Shown: one piece after another, positions 8,701 to 16,196 of the stretch | How the letters are laid out: the number at the start of each line of letters is the position of its first letter | Numbering within the stretch: position 1 is the first letter of the stretch | Assembly: GCA_945876305.1 (NCBI GenBank) | Contig: CAMCOB010000007.1 | Location: 1 to 23,999, forward strand | Direction of reading: 5' to 3' | Origin: Bifidobacterium breve | GTDB taxonomy: Bacteria; Actinomycetota; Thermoleophilia; Miltoncostaeales; Miltoncostaeaceae | DNA: 23,999 nt | Notes under the pieces: model-generated | What the model was told of the DNA's origin: nothing | The model's database searches: none | Seen by the model: the letters and a program-made list of their open reading frames with translations, nothing else | Program-made: the position numbers and the translations under genes

Positions 8701-8875
8701 GCCCCCGCTGTCCGTGTGCCTGAGAGATGCACCCACATGCTGCTGTGGGCTTTCCCCATCGGCGGGGTGGTGACCACCCTCTCTCCAGCGTTACCGCGCC
8801 CACCACGGTCCTGGTGCCTGAGAGATTCCGGGGCGGTTGCTCCTTCGGCGCCAGCTCGAAGCTGGCTCTCCCACA
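8701..8875 (-). ncRNA. Tandem (two-aptamer) glycine riboswitch
   Basis: Read on the minus strand, the gcvP leader contains two copies of the glycine-aptamer core. The upstream aptamer has GGGAGAGCC (8864-8872), CGCCGAAGGAGCAA (8837-8850) and CTCTCAGGCAC (8814-8824). The downstream aptamer has GGAGAGAGGG (8777-8786), CCGCCGATGGGGAAAGCCC (8747-8765) and ATCTCTCAGGCAC (8716-8728), then CGGACAGCGGGGGC (8701-8714). Order and spacing match the known cooperative glycine riboswitch, which switches on glycine catabolism. About 36 nt separate it from the ATG. No T-run terminator is visible there, so control at translation of the AGGGAG site is the likelier mode (inference). Confidence 0.95.
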
Positions 8876-8884
8876 GCGGGCGAT

Positions 8885-8898
8885 CGGTATCGTTACCG
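8885..8898. repeat. Small inverted repeat at the gcvP promoter (possible operator)
   Basis: CGGTA and TACCG flank TCGT, giving 5-bp arms that overlap the candidate -10 of gcvP. It could be a repressor site or chance; the arms are short. Confidence 0.25.
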
Positions 8899-8900
8899 TA
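8895..8900 (-). promoter_or_regulatory. Candidate -10 hexamer (TACGGT) for the riboswitch-gcvP transcript
   Basis: TACGGT on the minus strand fits TANNNT and lies about 20 nt before the first conserved aptamer bases. It overlaps the inverted repeat at 8885-8898. Confidence 0.45.
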
Positions 8901-8933
8901 GCAGCGCATTGCGGGGGAGTCCGGGGTAACCCG

Positions 8934-8939
8934 TAGGCT
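8934..8939 (+). promoter_or_regulatory. Candidate -10 hexamer (TAGGCT) of the small membrane protein
   Basis: TAGGCT lies about 33 nt before the ATG at 8973, leaving a short leader with a strong GGAGGGG site at 8961-8967. The region 8876-8972 between the divergent genes holds little else. Confidence 0.4.
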
Positions 8940-8972
8940 TTCGCGCGTCAATCAATCGACGGAGGGGTCCCT

Positions 8973-9167
8973 ATGGGTGTCCTGCTTTGGATCATCGGCG
9001 TCATCGTCTACATCTTCCTGATCGTGCTCACGATGAACATTGCCCGGGCCAAGGGCCGTAGCGCTCTCGGGTTTGGCCTGTTCGCGGTCTTCGTGCCGCT
9101 TGTCGCGCTTATCGTGGTGCTCATCATCAGCCCGTCGAACGCGCGCATCAACCAGCCGTTGGAGTAA
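8973..9167 (+). CDS. Small two-helix membrane protein, unknown function
   Basis: This 64-residue protein consists of two hydrophobic helices (about residues 4-22 and 33-53) joined by a short basic loop (NIARAKGRSA), with a short polar tail. A strong Shine-Dalgarno GGAGGGG sits 5 nt before the ATG, which supports real translation despite the small size. The charge pattern suggests that the loop faces the cytoplasm. The layout resembles small actinobacterial membrane proteins of the phospholipase_D-nuclease N-terminal-like type, but I cannot assign a family. It is divergent from gcvP and ends 10 nt before a strong hairpin. Confidence 0.75.
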   Translation: MGVLLWIIGVIVYIFLIVLTMNIARAKGRSALGFGLFAVFVPLVALIVVLIISPSNARINQPLE

Positions 9168-9177
9168 GCGCAGGTGC

Positions 9178-9215
9178 GGCGGGGGTCGGTGCGCGTTGGT
9201 GCACCGACCCCCGCC
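9178..9215. terminator. Strong bidirectional hairpin, 15-bp stem
   Basis: Positions 9178-9192 pair perfectly with 9201-9215 around an 8-base loop (GCGTTGGT). The stem lies between the small membrane protein and the convergent hydrolase gene, with no T-run on either side. GC-rich stems of this kind are typical actinobacterial terminators. Confidence 0.8.
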
Positions 9216-9226
9216 CAGCCCCCCGG

Positions 9227-10501
9227 TCAGGCGTTGATCGGGGCCACGGGCAGCGGCAGAGGGCAGTCATCGGCAGCGGGGTCGCCGCGCAGCCGGCCAT
9301 CGATCCACTGCACCACCGATGGGCCCACCACGATCGCCGTGGATTGATGCGACACCCCATTGACCCACAGCGTGCTGATGTGGTCACCGGCGCTGCACCA
9401 ATCACGCACCAGCGTGGCGGTGGTACGCGGCAGCACCACCGCATCGGTTGTGCTCTGGGCAATAAGCAGTGGCAGATCAGTGGGGATGGGCTGCGGCGTG
9501 TTGGCCCGTAGGCGCTGGCGCCATGCCGGTGATTGCCAGGGGTCCATGGCGAAGAAGTCCTGCCCGAGAATGTCCTGACGCACGATCGATGTAAGCGCCG
9601 CGGCGACGATGCACTTGCTCGCCACGTCCTGCCAGTGCTGTTGGCCGTTGGGAGCGAGGATGGCGTTCCGGTTGAGCTCGGGATACCGGGCGGGCCAGGT
9701 GCTTACGACGTCGGCCCCGATCACCCATGCCACCGCTTGGTTCCACTGCAACGCGAGCAACAGCCGCAGTTCAGCCGCCGGAGCGGCCGTGGCTACGGCC
9801 ACCAGGCGCAGATCGGGCGCGTACGAGGCGGCCATGTCGGCTGCCGCCAATGCCGCGTGCCCACCCTGTGAGTGGCCCCACGCGACCCAGCGCGAACTCG
9901 CGCCGGCACCCCGAAGATTGCGCGCTGCGCGCACGGAGTTGATGACGTCGTGGCCCTCGTCTCCCGAGATGAGGTATCCGGACGTACCGGGGGTACCGAG
10001 CCCGGCGTAGTCGGTGGCGGTTACTACCCAGCCGCGCGCGAGCATCTCGCCCACCCACGGCAGGTTGCCTGTGGGGTCGTCAATGCGCGAGGGGGCGCAC
10101 TCCGCCCCGAGCCCCACGGTGCCATGCGCCCACGCCACGATTGGGCGCCCGCCTGCGGGCGCGGGGCCAGAGGGGATAAACACCATGCCGCTCGATGCCG
10201 TGGGTTTGCCCTCGCCATCTTGCGACCGGTACAGCACGCGCACTGCCCGCCCGCCGGGCACGGTGATTCGGAGGGGCTCGGTGCGGATGACATCTCCGGG
10301 TCGCCCATCGGGCAGGAGGGTGGGCGGCGTGTAGAACGGCTGCAATGCGGACTGGCGCTCATTTGCCCGCACGTCATCGCTCACCGTCAGCACCAGGCCC
10401 GCGACGACCGCTGCGAGTATGGCCAGCACCACAATCCACAGCACCGGGTGGCGTATGTGGTCGGGAATGCGGGGATCCTGTCCGGGCTGGGTCTGACTCA
10501 T
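9227..10501 (-). CDS. Membrane-anchored alpha/beta hydrolase, secretory-lipase type
   Basis: This 424-residue protein has a short cytoplasmic N-terminus, one membrane helix (about residues 20-42, VLWIVVLAILAAVVAGLVL) and an extracytoplasmic alpha/beta-hydrolase domain. The nucleophile elbow is GHSQGG with S211. The probable acid is D353 (STTDAVV) and the probable base is H385 (NGVSHQS), so the triad looks complete. IVAWAHGTVG supplies the usual oxyanion-side HG motif. The arrangement matches the secretory lipase (LIP) family, whose members hydrolyse lipids or other esters; the substrate here is unknown. Four Cys residues (in GAECAPS, ASKCIV, RDWCSAG and DDCPLP) may form disulfides outside the cell. 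The ATG at 10501 has GAGG 5 nt upstream. The gene is divergent from the flavin reductase gene. Confidence 0.88.
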   Translation of the reverse strand: MSQTQPGQDPRIPDHIRHPVLWIVVLAILAAVVAGLVLTVSDDVRANERQSALQPFYTPPTLLPDGRPGDVIRTEPLRITVPGGRAVRVLYRSQDGEGKPTASSGMVFIPSGPAPAGGRPIVAWAHGTVGLGAECAPSRIDDPTGNLPWVGEMLARGWVVTATDYAGLGTPGTSGYLISGDEGHDVINSVRAARNLRGAGASSRWVAWGHSQGGHAALAAADMAASYAPDLRLVAVATAAPAAELRLLLALQWNQAVAWVIGADVVSTWPARYPELNRNAILAPNGQQHWQDVASKCIVAAALTSIVRQDILGQDFFAMDPWQSPAWRQRLRANTPQPIPTDLPLLIAQSTTDAVVLPRTTATLVRDWCSAGDHISTLWVNGVSHQSTAIVVGPSVVQWIDGRLRGDPAADDCPLPLPVAPINA

Positions 10502-10546
10502 CTGCCTCAGTGGCGGTAGGTTGCGCCAAGGCTACCGATGACGGGA

Positions 10547-10552
10547 TACAGT
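10547..10552 (+). promoter_or_regulatory. Candidate -10 hexamer (TACAGT) giving a leaderless transcript
   Basis: TACAGT ends 8 nt before the ATG at 10561, and no Shine-Dalgarno lies between. The spacing suggests that transcription begins at the start codon. Confidence 0.5.
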
Positions 10553-10560
10553 CCCCTCTC

Positions 10561-11052
10561 ATGGCTGAATCGCACCTCCCCGGAGTGGACCCCGACGCGT
10601 TTAAGGCGGCGCTAGGCCGCTGGGCCAGCGGCATTACCGTGGTGACGGCGGCCGGTCCGGATGGCCCGGTAGGGCTCACCGTGTCGGCGTTCTCATCGTT
10701 GTCGCTGCACCCCCCGTTGGTGCTGGTGTGCATCGGCCAGGCATCGTGGACGCACGACCTCGTGACGCAGGCGCCTGGATTCGGTGTGCACATCCTCGCC
10801 ACAGATCAGGAAGAGGTGTCCAACACCTTCGCGTTCTCCCGTGAGGATCGCTTTAAGGATCTGCCCTGGGAGGGCGGGCACCACGGTGTGCCCATGCTTG
10901 AGGGCGCGCATGCCCGTCTGGTGTGTGAGCGGCATCAGGTGGTGGAGGCCGGCGATCACAGCGTTCTCATCGGGCGTGTGCTGCAGGCCGATGTGACCGA
11001 TGGCGACCCACTCATGTGGTGGAAGGGCGGCTACCGCCACCTGGCGGAGTAG
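10561..11052 (+). CDS. Flavin reductase family protein (FMN-binding split barrel)
   Basis: This 163-residue cytoplasmic protein has the typical start of the family, FKAALGRWASGITVVTA, then GLTVSAFSSLSLHPPLVLVCI, which forms the flavin-binding core, and a later HSVLIGRVLQADV strand. Members use NAD(P)H to reduce FMN or FAD, often feeding a two-component monooxygenase, or act as coenzyme F420/FMN-dependent reductases. No partner monooxygenase is in the window, so the physiological role is open. Length is normal for the family. The start is supported by the TACAGT hexamer 8 nt upstream. It is transcribed alone or ahead of the MMPL gene, which begins about 100 nt downstream and has its own candidate promoter. 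Confidence 0.9.
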   Translation: MAESHLPGVDPDAFKAALGRWASGITVVTAAGPDGPVGLTVSAFSSLSLHPPLVLVCIGQASWTHDLVTQAPGFGVHILATDQEEVSNTFAFSREDRFKDLPWEGGHHGVPMLEGAHARLVCERHQVVEAGDHSVLIGRVLQADVTDGDPLMWWKGGYRHLAE

Positions 11053-11097
11053 ATCCGCCGCCCCTGTGTTCGGCCCTGTCTCTCTCCACGCATGCCC

Positions 11098-11103
11098 TAC
11101 GCT
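11098..11103 (+). promoter_or_regulatory. Candidate -10 hexamer (TACGCT) upstream of the MMPL gene
   Basis: TACGCT ends 6 nt before an ATG at 11110 that opens a 12-codon frame, not the MMPL start. This gives either a leaderless upstream ORF or a 41-nt leader. Confidence 0.45.
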
Positions 11104-11109
11104 AAACAC

Positions 11110-11148
11110 ATGATGGTGTCCCCCCACACGAATATCGCGGGTCGCTGA
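11110..11148 (+). CDS. Putative 12-codon upstream ORF (leader peptide)
   Basis: ATG at 11110 opens MMVSPHTNIAGR and a TGA stop at 11146-11148, two bases before the GTG of the MMPL gene. A TANNNT hexamer 6 nt upstream would make it leaderless, and the close stop-to-start distance would let ribosomes re-initiate on the MMPL gene, which has no clear Shine-Dalgarno of its own. There is no run of a single amino acid to suggest attenuation. A chance frame is possible. Confidence 0.35.
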   Translation: MMVSPHTNIAGR

Positions 11149-11150
11149 CC

Positions 11151-14100
11151 GTGGCGTCGCTGCTGTATCGCATGGCCCGGTGGGTTGCGCACCACCCGGT
11201 CAAGGCCCTGTTGCTGTGGGTCGTCATCATCGTTGCCCTATCGGGCGTGGTGAGCGTGGTCGGTGCCCAGACCACCAACGACAACAGCCTGCCGGGCACA
11301 CAGAGCCAGGACGCCACCAACGTGCTGGCGGCCGACTTCCCGCCCACCGAGAACGGCACCAGCCCGATCGTGTTCAAGGTGAAGTCGGGCACGGTCAACT
11401 CGACGGCCAACAAGAACGCCATCACGGCATCGGTAAAGGCCATCGCCAAGGTGCCCCACGTCACCCAGGCCACGAGCCCCTATGGCAACGCGGCGCAGTA
11501 CCTGCAGAGCAAGTCGGGCACCATCGCGTATGTGCCGGTGCTCATGAACGTGAGTTCCGCGGCCATCACCGAGGAGCAGGCGCAGGCGGTGCTGAACGCC
11601 GCCAACCCAGCGGTGAAGGCGGGTCTTCAGGTGGCGGCCGGCGGCACCGTGGGCGCCACGCTGTCCAACCCGAATACTGATTCCAGCACCGTCATCGGGC
11701 TCATTGCCGCCGTCATCATCCTGGCGGTGTCGTTCGGCACCCTCATCGCCATGTTCCTCCCCATCATCAGCGCGGTCATCGGGCTGGCGCTCGGCTTGGC
11801 GATCATCGGGCTGCTGGGGCACATCGTGGCCGTGCCGAGCATTGCCCCCACGCTGGCCACCATGATCGGGTTGGGCGTGGGTATCGACTACGCGCTGTTC
11901 ATCGTGTCGCGCCATCGCGAGCAACTGGCCGAGGGCATGGATCCAAAGGAGTCGGTGGCCCTGGCCGTTGGCACCGCCGGAACCGCCGTGGTGTTTGCGG
12001 GTGGCACCCTTGTGCTGGCGCTGCTGTCGCTCGCGGTCGCGGGGATCCCGCTCATCTCGTCGCTCGGCTACGGGTCGTCACTCGCGGTGGTCACTGCAGT
12101 GCTGGCGGCCACCATCATGCTGCCGGCGGTGTTGTCGCTGCTTGGCCACCGCATCAACTCGCTGCCGATTTTTCCGCGGCGAAAGGGTGCGGCCGCGGCC
12201 GCGGGCACGGGGGTATGGGCGCGCTGGGGTGGCTTTGTGTCGCGCCACCCGTGGTGGATGCTTCTTGCCGGGTTGGCGATCCTGATACCCATGGCGGCGC
12301 CGGTGTTTCGCATGACGCTGGGGCAGGAGGACGTCGGCGTGTCGTCCACCAAGACCACGCAGCGTCAGGCGTACGACCTGATGACCGAGGGATATGGCGT
12401 GGGCTACAACGGCCCGCTGCTTGTGGCGGTCAATCTCGATCCGCCCGCGAAGGAAGACCCCACCGTCCTGGCAGAGGAGAACGAGGCCAAGGCACTTCAG
12501 TCGCAACTTGAGGCCGAGCAGGCCCAGGGGCAGGCGCAGCAGGCACAACTTGAGGCCGAGGCGAAGTCTGCACAGGCGAAGTCTGCGCGTATCAAGAAGG
12601 AGCGCCAGGCGCTGGACTCCGATGCACAGGCGCTGGCCAGTAAGCGTGCCGTGCTGGTGGGGCAGGTGCGCGCACTTCGCACCGAGGCGCTGGGCGCCGC
12701 TGCCGGCCGTGCAACTGCGTTGGGCGTAAAGGCCCAGGCGCAGGTTGCGAAGGCCAAGGCAGCGGCCGCGAAGGCCCGGGTCATTTCCGGTGAGATCAAA
12801 ACCACCGACGCCTCCATTGCTGCGGTGAAGGCCGAGATCGCGGCGACCGTGGACCCGGGCATGCTCGCCCGCCTGCAAAAGCGGGAGGCCGATCTTGAGG
12901 CCCGGGCGAAGTCGCTCATCGCCCAGAAAAACGTGCAGGCCACGGTGCAGGCCGATGCCAAGGCAAAGGCCGCGTCGCTGCGCGCAGAGGCGGTTGCCGC
13001 ACTCTCGGCACCACGCACACCCGAGCAGACCGCGCTGCTGGCACAGGCGCAGTCGCTTGAAGCACAGGCCCGCACCTTGGCCAGCCAGCGCGCGACGCTC
13101 GTGCACCGCCGCGACCTATTGCTGCAGCAGGAGGCCTCGCTTGCCCGCCAGGTCGCCTCTATCGAGTACCAGAAGAGGCAACTCGAGGCACTTCAGGCGG
13201 AGGCCACGCAGCAGGAGGCACAGGCGAATGCGCTGAAGGCGCAGGTGACCGCTGCCCTCACCGCTGCGGGTGGCAATCCGCTGGGAACCGACCCGCGTCT
13301 GGTCACGCTGCAGAACGCGCTTAAGTCCACACAGGGTGTGAAGGGTGTGTCGGTACCGTCGGTCAACACCAGCGGCACCGCGGCGTATTACAACGCCATC
13401 CCCACCACCGCACCGGCGGCCGACACCACGGTGAATCTTGTGCACCGCGTGCGCGACTCAGTGGTACCGAAGGTGGAGAAGGAGACCAACGGGCTCACCG
13501 CCTACGTGGGCGGCACGACCGCGGGCAACATCGACCTGGCCGACGAAATCACAAGCTCGCTGCCTCTTGTAATCGCCACCGTCTGCCTGCTCAACATGCT
13601 GGTGCTGCTGCTCGCCTTCCGGTCGATTCTCATTCCCATTCAGGCTGCGGCGGTTATCACGCTCATCTCGCTGGCCACCTTCGGGCTGCTCACACTCGTG
13701 TTTCAGGAGGGCTGGGGATTCGCGCTTGTGGGGCTCGATCCGACCAATGCCTGTTGCTTTATCGGCGACCGGGCCACCGACCCGATTGCCTCGTACGTGC
13801 CGCTGATGATGTACGCGGCCATCTTCGGGCTGGCCAACGACTATCAGGTGTTTCTGCTCTCGCGCATCGGTGCTGACGGCACGGCCGCGGCCCCGGCCAA
13901 GGCAGTGGCAGATGGCATTCGCAGCGCCGGCAAGGTAATCGCCACCGCCGCGCTCATCATGCTGTCGGTGTTCGCCGCGTTCATCATCAATGGCGACCCG
14001 GTCATCAAGCAGTTTGGCGTGGGCCTGTCGGCCGGCGTGCTGCTTGCAGGTGGCCTCACGCTGTTTATGGTCCCGGCCATCTTGCGGCTCATGGGCCGGG

Positions 14101-14228
14101 CCGTCCACTGGATTCCGAGGTGGCTCGATCGCATCCTGCCCCACGTGGATATCGAGGGCGAGAAGCTGATCGAGCAGGCTGCTGCAACCGACGCGGCCGC
14201 GAAGAAAAACCCGGAGCCCGGCGCCTAA
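11151..14228 (+). CDS. MMPL/RND-family exporter with a large coiled-coil insert
   Basis: This 1025-residue inner-membrane protein of the RND superfamily (MMPL branch) exports lipids or hydrophobic compounds using the proton gradient. The first half has an N-terminal helix (VKALLLWVVIIVALSGVV), an extracytoplasmic domain, then helices with GVGIDYALFIVSRHRE; its Asp is D246. The second half repeats the plan with MMYAAIFGLANDYQVFLLSRI, Asp D897. These two Asp residues match the proton-relay positions of the family. Unusual is an Ala/Gln/Glu/Lys-rich coiled coil of about 270 residues (about 433-703) inside the second extracytoplasmic domain. The GTG at 11151 follows the stop of a 12-codon frame by 2 nt. 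The stop overlaps that of the convergent MFS gene. Substrate unknown. Confidence 0.93.
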   Translation: MASLLYRMARWVAHHPVKALLLWVVIIVALSGVVSVVGAQTTNDNSLPGTQSQDATNVLAADFPPTENGTSPIVFKVKSGTVNSTANKNAITASVKAIAKVPHVTQATSPYGNAAQYLQSKSGTIAYVPVLMNVSSAAITEEQAQAVLNAANPAVKAGLQVAAGGTVGATLSNPNTDSSTVIGLIAAVIILAVSFGTLIAMFLPIISAVIGLALGLAIIGLLGHIVAVPSIAPTLATMIGLGVGIDYALFIVSRHREQLAEGMDPKESVALAVGTAGTAVVFAGGTLVLALLSLAVAGIPLISSLGYGSSLAVVTAVLAATIMLPAVLSLLGHRINSLPIFPRRKGAAAAAGTGVWARWGGFVSRHPWWMLLAGLAILIPMAAPVFRMTLGQEDVGVSSTKTTQRQAYDLMTEGYGVGYNGPLLVAVNLDPPAKEDPTVLAEENEAKALQSQLEAEQAQGQAQQAQLEAEAKSAQAKSARIKKERQALDSDAQALASKRAVLVGQVRALRTEALGAAAGRATALGVKAQAQVAKAKAAAAKARVISGEIKTTDASIAAVKAEIAATVDPGMLARLQKREADLEARAKSLIAQKNVQATVQADAKAKAASLRAEAVAALSAPRTPEQTALLAQAQSLEAQARTLASQRATLVHRRDLLLQQEASLARQVASIEYQKRQLEALQAEATQQEAQANALKAQVTAALTAAGGNPLGTDPRLVTLQNALKSTQGVKGVSVPSVNTSGTAAYYNAIPTTAPAADTTVNLVHRVRDSVVPKVEKETNGLTAYVGGTTAGNIDLADEITSSLPLVIATVCLLNMLVLLLAFRSILIPIQAAAVITLISLATFGLLTLVFQEGWGFALVGLDPTNACCFIGDRATDPIASYVPLMMYAAIFGLANDYQVFLLSRIGADGTAAAPAKAVADGIRSAGKVIATAALIMLSVFAAFIINGDPVIKQFGVGLSAGVLLAGGLTLFMVPAILRLMGRAVHWIPRWLDRILPHVDIEGEKLIEQAAATDAAAKKNPEPGA
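12504..12586 (+). repeat. Short direct repeats inside the MMPL coiled coil
   Basis: CAACTTGAGGCCGAG occurs at 12504-12518 and 12546-12560 (42-bp period, 14 residues). GGCGAAGTCTGC occurs at 12560-12571 and 12575-12586 (15-bp period, AKSAQ/AKSAR). Identity at DNA level suggests recent in-frame expansion of the coiled coil. Confidence 0.6.
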
Positions 14229-15664
14229 TTCTGTGTCGGGCCGCGGTGCTCGGGGCGTGATCGCGGGATCATGAGAGCGGCAGCGATAACGCCCAGGGCG
14301 ATGATCGAGCCCACGAGGATCGCCCGGCCGTAGCCGTCGGCGAGCGCCGAGGCAGCAGACTCGCTGGCGTCGAGTGCCCCGGTGCGGTGGGCGGCGATGG
14401 TGGCCAGCACGGCCAGCCCGATGGCGCCGCCCACCTGACGCGACGCGTTTACAAGGCCAGATGCCAGTCCGGCCATCTGCGGACCCACTGCCGACATGGC
14501 GGCATAGGTGCCCGGTGGGAAGCTGAGGCCGAGCCCCAGGGACACCAGTGAAATGGGGCCGAGGATGTCCACCCAGTACGAGCCGTCTGCCGACAGAAAC
14601 GACATCCAGAAAAGCGCGACGGCGATGATGACGCCCGAGACCGCAAGGATGGGGGTGGGGCCGGTGCGCGGCATGATTCGCCCGGCGATCTGTGCGCCCA
14701 CGATGATGATGAGGGCTGCGGGGATAAACCCGAGGCCCGCCTGCAGGGGCGAGAGCATGAGCACCTCCTGCAGGTACAGCGACACGAAGTACCACATTGC
14801 GAACATCGAACCACCCACGCAGGCCATGGCGATGTTGGCCCCTGTGAGCGCGCGCGACCTCAACATTCCGAAGGGGACGATGGGGGACGACGCCAGGCGG
14901 GTCTCGATAAGGATGAAGGCCGCCAGCAGCACTGCGGCGCCCACAATGGGCACCAGGGTCCATGCCGAACCCCAGCCGTACGTATTGGTCTGCACGATGC
15001 CGTAGACAAATGCGGTGAGCGACAGCGTGATGGTGACCGCGCCGGCAACGTCAAGCTTCTTGCCTGCGCCCGACCCGAAGGTCTCGGGAATGACCCAGCG
15101 GCCCACGATGAGTCCCGCCACTCCCACGGGGATGTTGATGAGAAAGATCCAGCGCCACGAGAGGAGGTCGGTGAGGAGGCCGCCGATCAACACGCCCACC
15201 GCGCCACCGCTGGCCAGCGAGGCACTCCACATGCCAAGCGCCCGGGAACGCTCCTTGGCCTCAGTGAATGTGGTGGTGACGATGGTGAGCGTGACGGGGG
15301 AGAGGATGGCCGCGCCCACGCCCTGTACCGCACGGGCGGTGATCATGGCCCATCCGTTTGGCGCGAATCCGCACACCAGACTGGCCACCGTGAACACCAG
15401 AAGACCCACGAGAAACATGCGCCGCCGCCCGAACAGATCGGCGACGCGACCGCCCAGGAGCAGGAAGCCCGCATAGGTGAGCGTGTAGGCATTGACCACC
15501 CACTGAAGGCCGGTGGGGCTGAACCCGAGGTCCACGCGCATGATCGGCAGCGCCACGTTTACTACCGCGACGTCGAGCACCACCATGAACTGCCCCAGGC
15601 ACGCCAGCAGCAGGATGAGGTTCTTGCGAACCGGCGGCGCATTGGCCGTGAGGGTGTCGGGCAC
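14225..15664 (-). CDS. MFS exporter, DHA2 (14-helix) family
   Basis: This 479-residue multi-pass membrane protein is a proton-driven exporter of the DHA2 family (drug or metabolite efflux, EmrB/QacA-like). Marks are LACLGQFMVVLDVAVVNVALP in helix 1, LQWVVNAYTLTYAGFLLLGGRVADLFGRRRMF (motif A region), and RAVQGVGAAILSPVTLTIV (motif B/C region), with hydrophobic segments to the C-terminus consistent with 14 helices. An open frame extends upstream to 15706, but GTG at 15664 is chosen because TACCAT on the same strand ends 8 nt before it and the protein then starts in the usual place for the family. The gene is divergent from the DMT gene, and its TAG overlaps the TAA of the MMPL gene. Confidence 0.92.
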   Translation of the reverse strand: MPDTLTANAPPVRKNLILLLACLGQFMVVLDVAVVNVALPIMRVDLGFSPTGLQWVVNAYTLTYAGFLLLGGRVADLFGRRRMFLVGLLVFTVASLVCGFAPNGWAMITARAVQGVGAAILSPVTLTIVTTTFTEAKERSRALGMWSASLASGGAVGVLIGGLLTDLLSWRWIFLINIPVGVAGLIVGRWVIPETFGSGAGKKLDVAGAVTITLSLTAFVYGIVQTNTYGWGSAWTLVPIVGAAVLLAAFILIETRLASSPIVPFGMLRSRALTGANIAMACVGGSMFAMWYFVSLYLQEVLMLSPLQAGLGFIPAALIIIVGAQIAGRIMPRTGPTPILAVSGVIIAVALFWMSFLSADGSYWVDILGPISLVSLGLGLSFPPGTYAAMSAVGPQMAGLASGLVNASRQVGGAIGLAVLATIAAHRTGALDASESAASALADGYGRAILVGSIIALGVIAAALMIPRSRPEHRGPTQN

Positions 15665-15672
15665 GGCGCGTG

Positions 15673-15678
15673 ATGGTA
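15673..15678 (-). promoter_or_regulatory. Candidate -10 hexamer (TACCAT) giving a leaderless transcript
   Basis: TACCAT on the minus strand ends 8 nt before the GTG at 15664. It is the basis for the shortened MFS start. Confidence 0.5.
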
Positions 15679-15727
15679 ATGGTTTCCTCTGCAAGCGTCT
15701 GACCACTGGCTGAACAAGGAGTCCCTC

Positions 15728-16174
15728 GTGGACCGCATCCCGTACATCCTGCTGCCGCTTCTCGGCGGTGCACTCATCGCGGCGCAGGCGCCAATCAATG
15801 CGCGGCTGCGGGTGGTGGTGGGGTCGCCAATCGCCAGCGCGGCGCTGTCATTTGTCGTCGGCACCGTCGTTCTTGTGGTGGGAGCACTGGTGGTGGGCCA
15901 GGGCTCGTCGCTGGTCAATATCGGGGGCGGACCGTGGTGGGCGTATCTGGGTGGCCTGTGCGGTGCTGTGCTGGTGTTCGGCACGCTGGTGGCTGCCCCT
16001 CGGGTGGGTGTACTCACCACCTTCGTGGCCGTGGTGCTGGGGCAGGTGGTGCTGGCCGCTGCCATCGACAACTTCGGCTGGTTTGGTCAGCCCGTGGCGT
16101 CGTTCGGTTGGGACCGCATCCTTGCCGTGGTCCTGCTGCTGGGAAGTCTCGCGCTGCTGGTGCGGCGGGCCTGA
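15728..16174 (+). CDS. DMT-family membrane protein, YdcZ/DUF606 type
   Basis: This 148-residue membrane protein has about five hydrophobic helices. It begins with LLPLLGGALIAAQAPINARLR and has the later GGLCGAVLVFGTLVAAPRVGV segment characteristic of the YdcZ (DUF606) subgroup of the drug/metabolite transporter superfamily. These are half-size proteins that probably pair to form a transporter; substrates are generally unknown. A good Shine-Dalgarno AAGGAG (15716-15721) sits 6 nt before the GTG at 15728, which fixes the start. The stop lies 22 nt before the murI start, and the murI candidate promoter lies between, so the two may be transcribed together or separately. Confidence 0.87.
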   Translation: MDRIPYILLPLLGGALIAAQAPINARLRVVVGSPIASAALSFVVGTVVLVVGALVVGQGSSLVNIGGGPWWAYLGGLCGAVLVFGTLVAAPRVGVLTTFVAVVLGQVVLAAAIDNFGWFGQPVASFGWDRILAVVLLLGSLALLVRRA

Positions 16175-16182
16175 TCTCCCTC

Positions 16183-16188
16183 TAGGGT
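16183..16188 (+). promoter_or_regulatory. Candidate -10 hexamer (TAGGGT) giving a leaderless murI transcript
   Basis: TAGGGT ends 8 nt before the ATG at 16197 and only 2 nt before another in-frame ATG at 16191, which favours the second as the start of murI. Confidence 0.5.
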
Positions 16189-16196
16189 TCATGCGA

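Noticed and set aside
12078..14963. Long open frames on the minus strand opposite the MMPL gene and running into the MFS gene
   Set aside because: They mirror the codon structure of a GC-rich gene, are rich in Arg, Gly and His, and lack any family motif; the plus-strand frame has clear MMPL motifs.
15768..16196. Upstream extension of the murI frame
   Set aside because: It runs through the DMT gene in another frame and gives Trp/Arg/Cys-rich sequence; racemases begin near PIGVFDSG.
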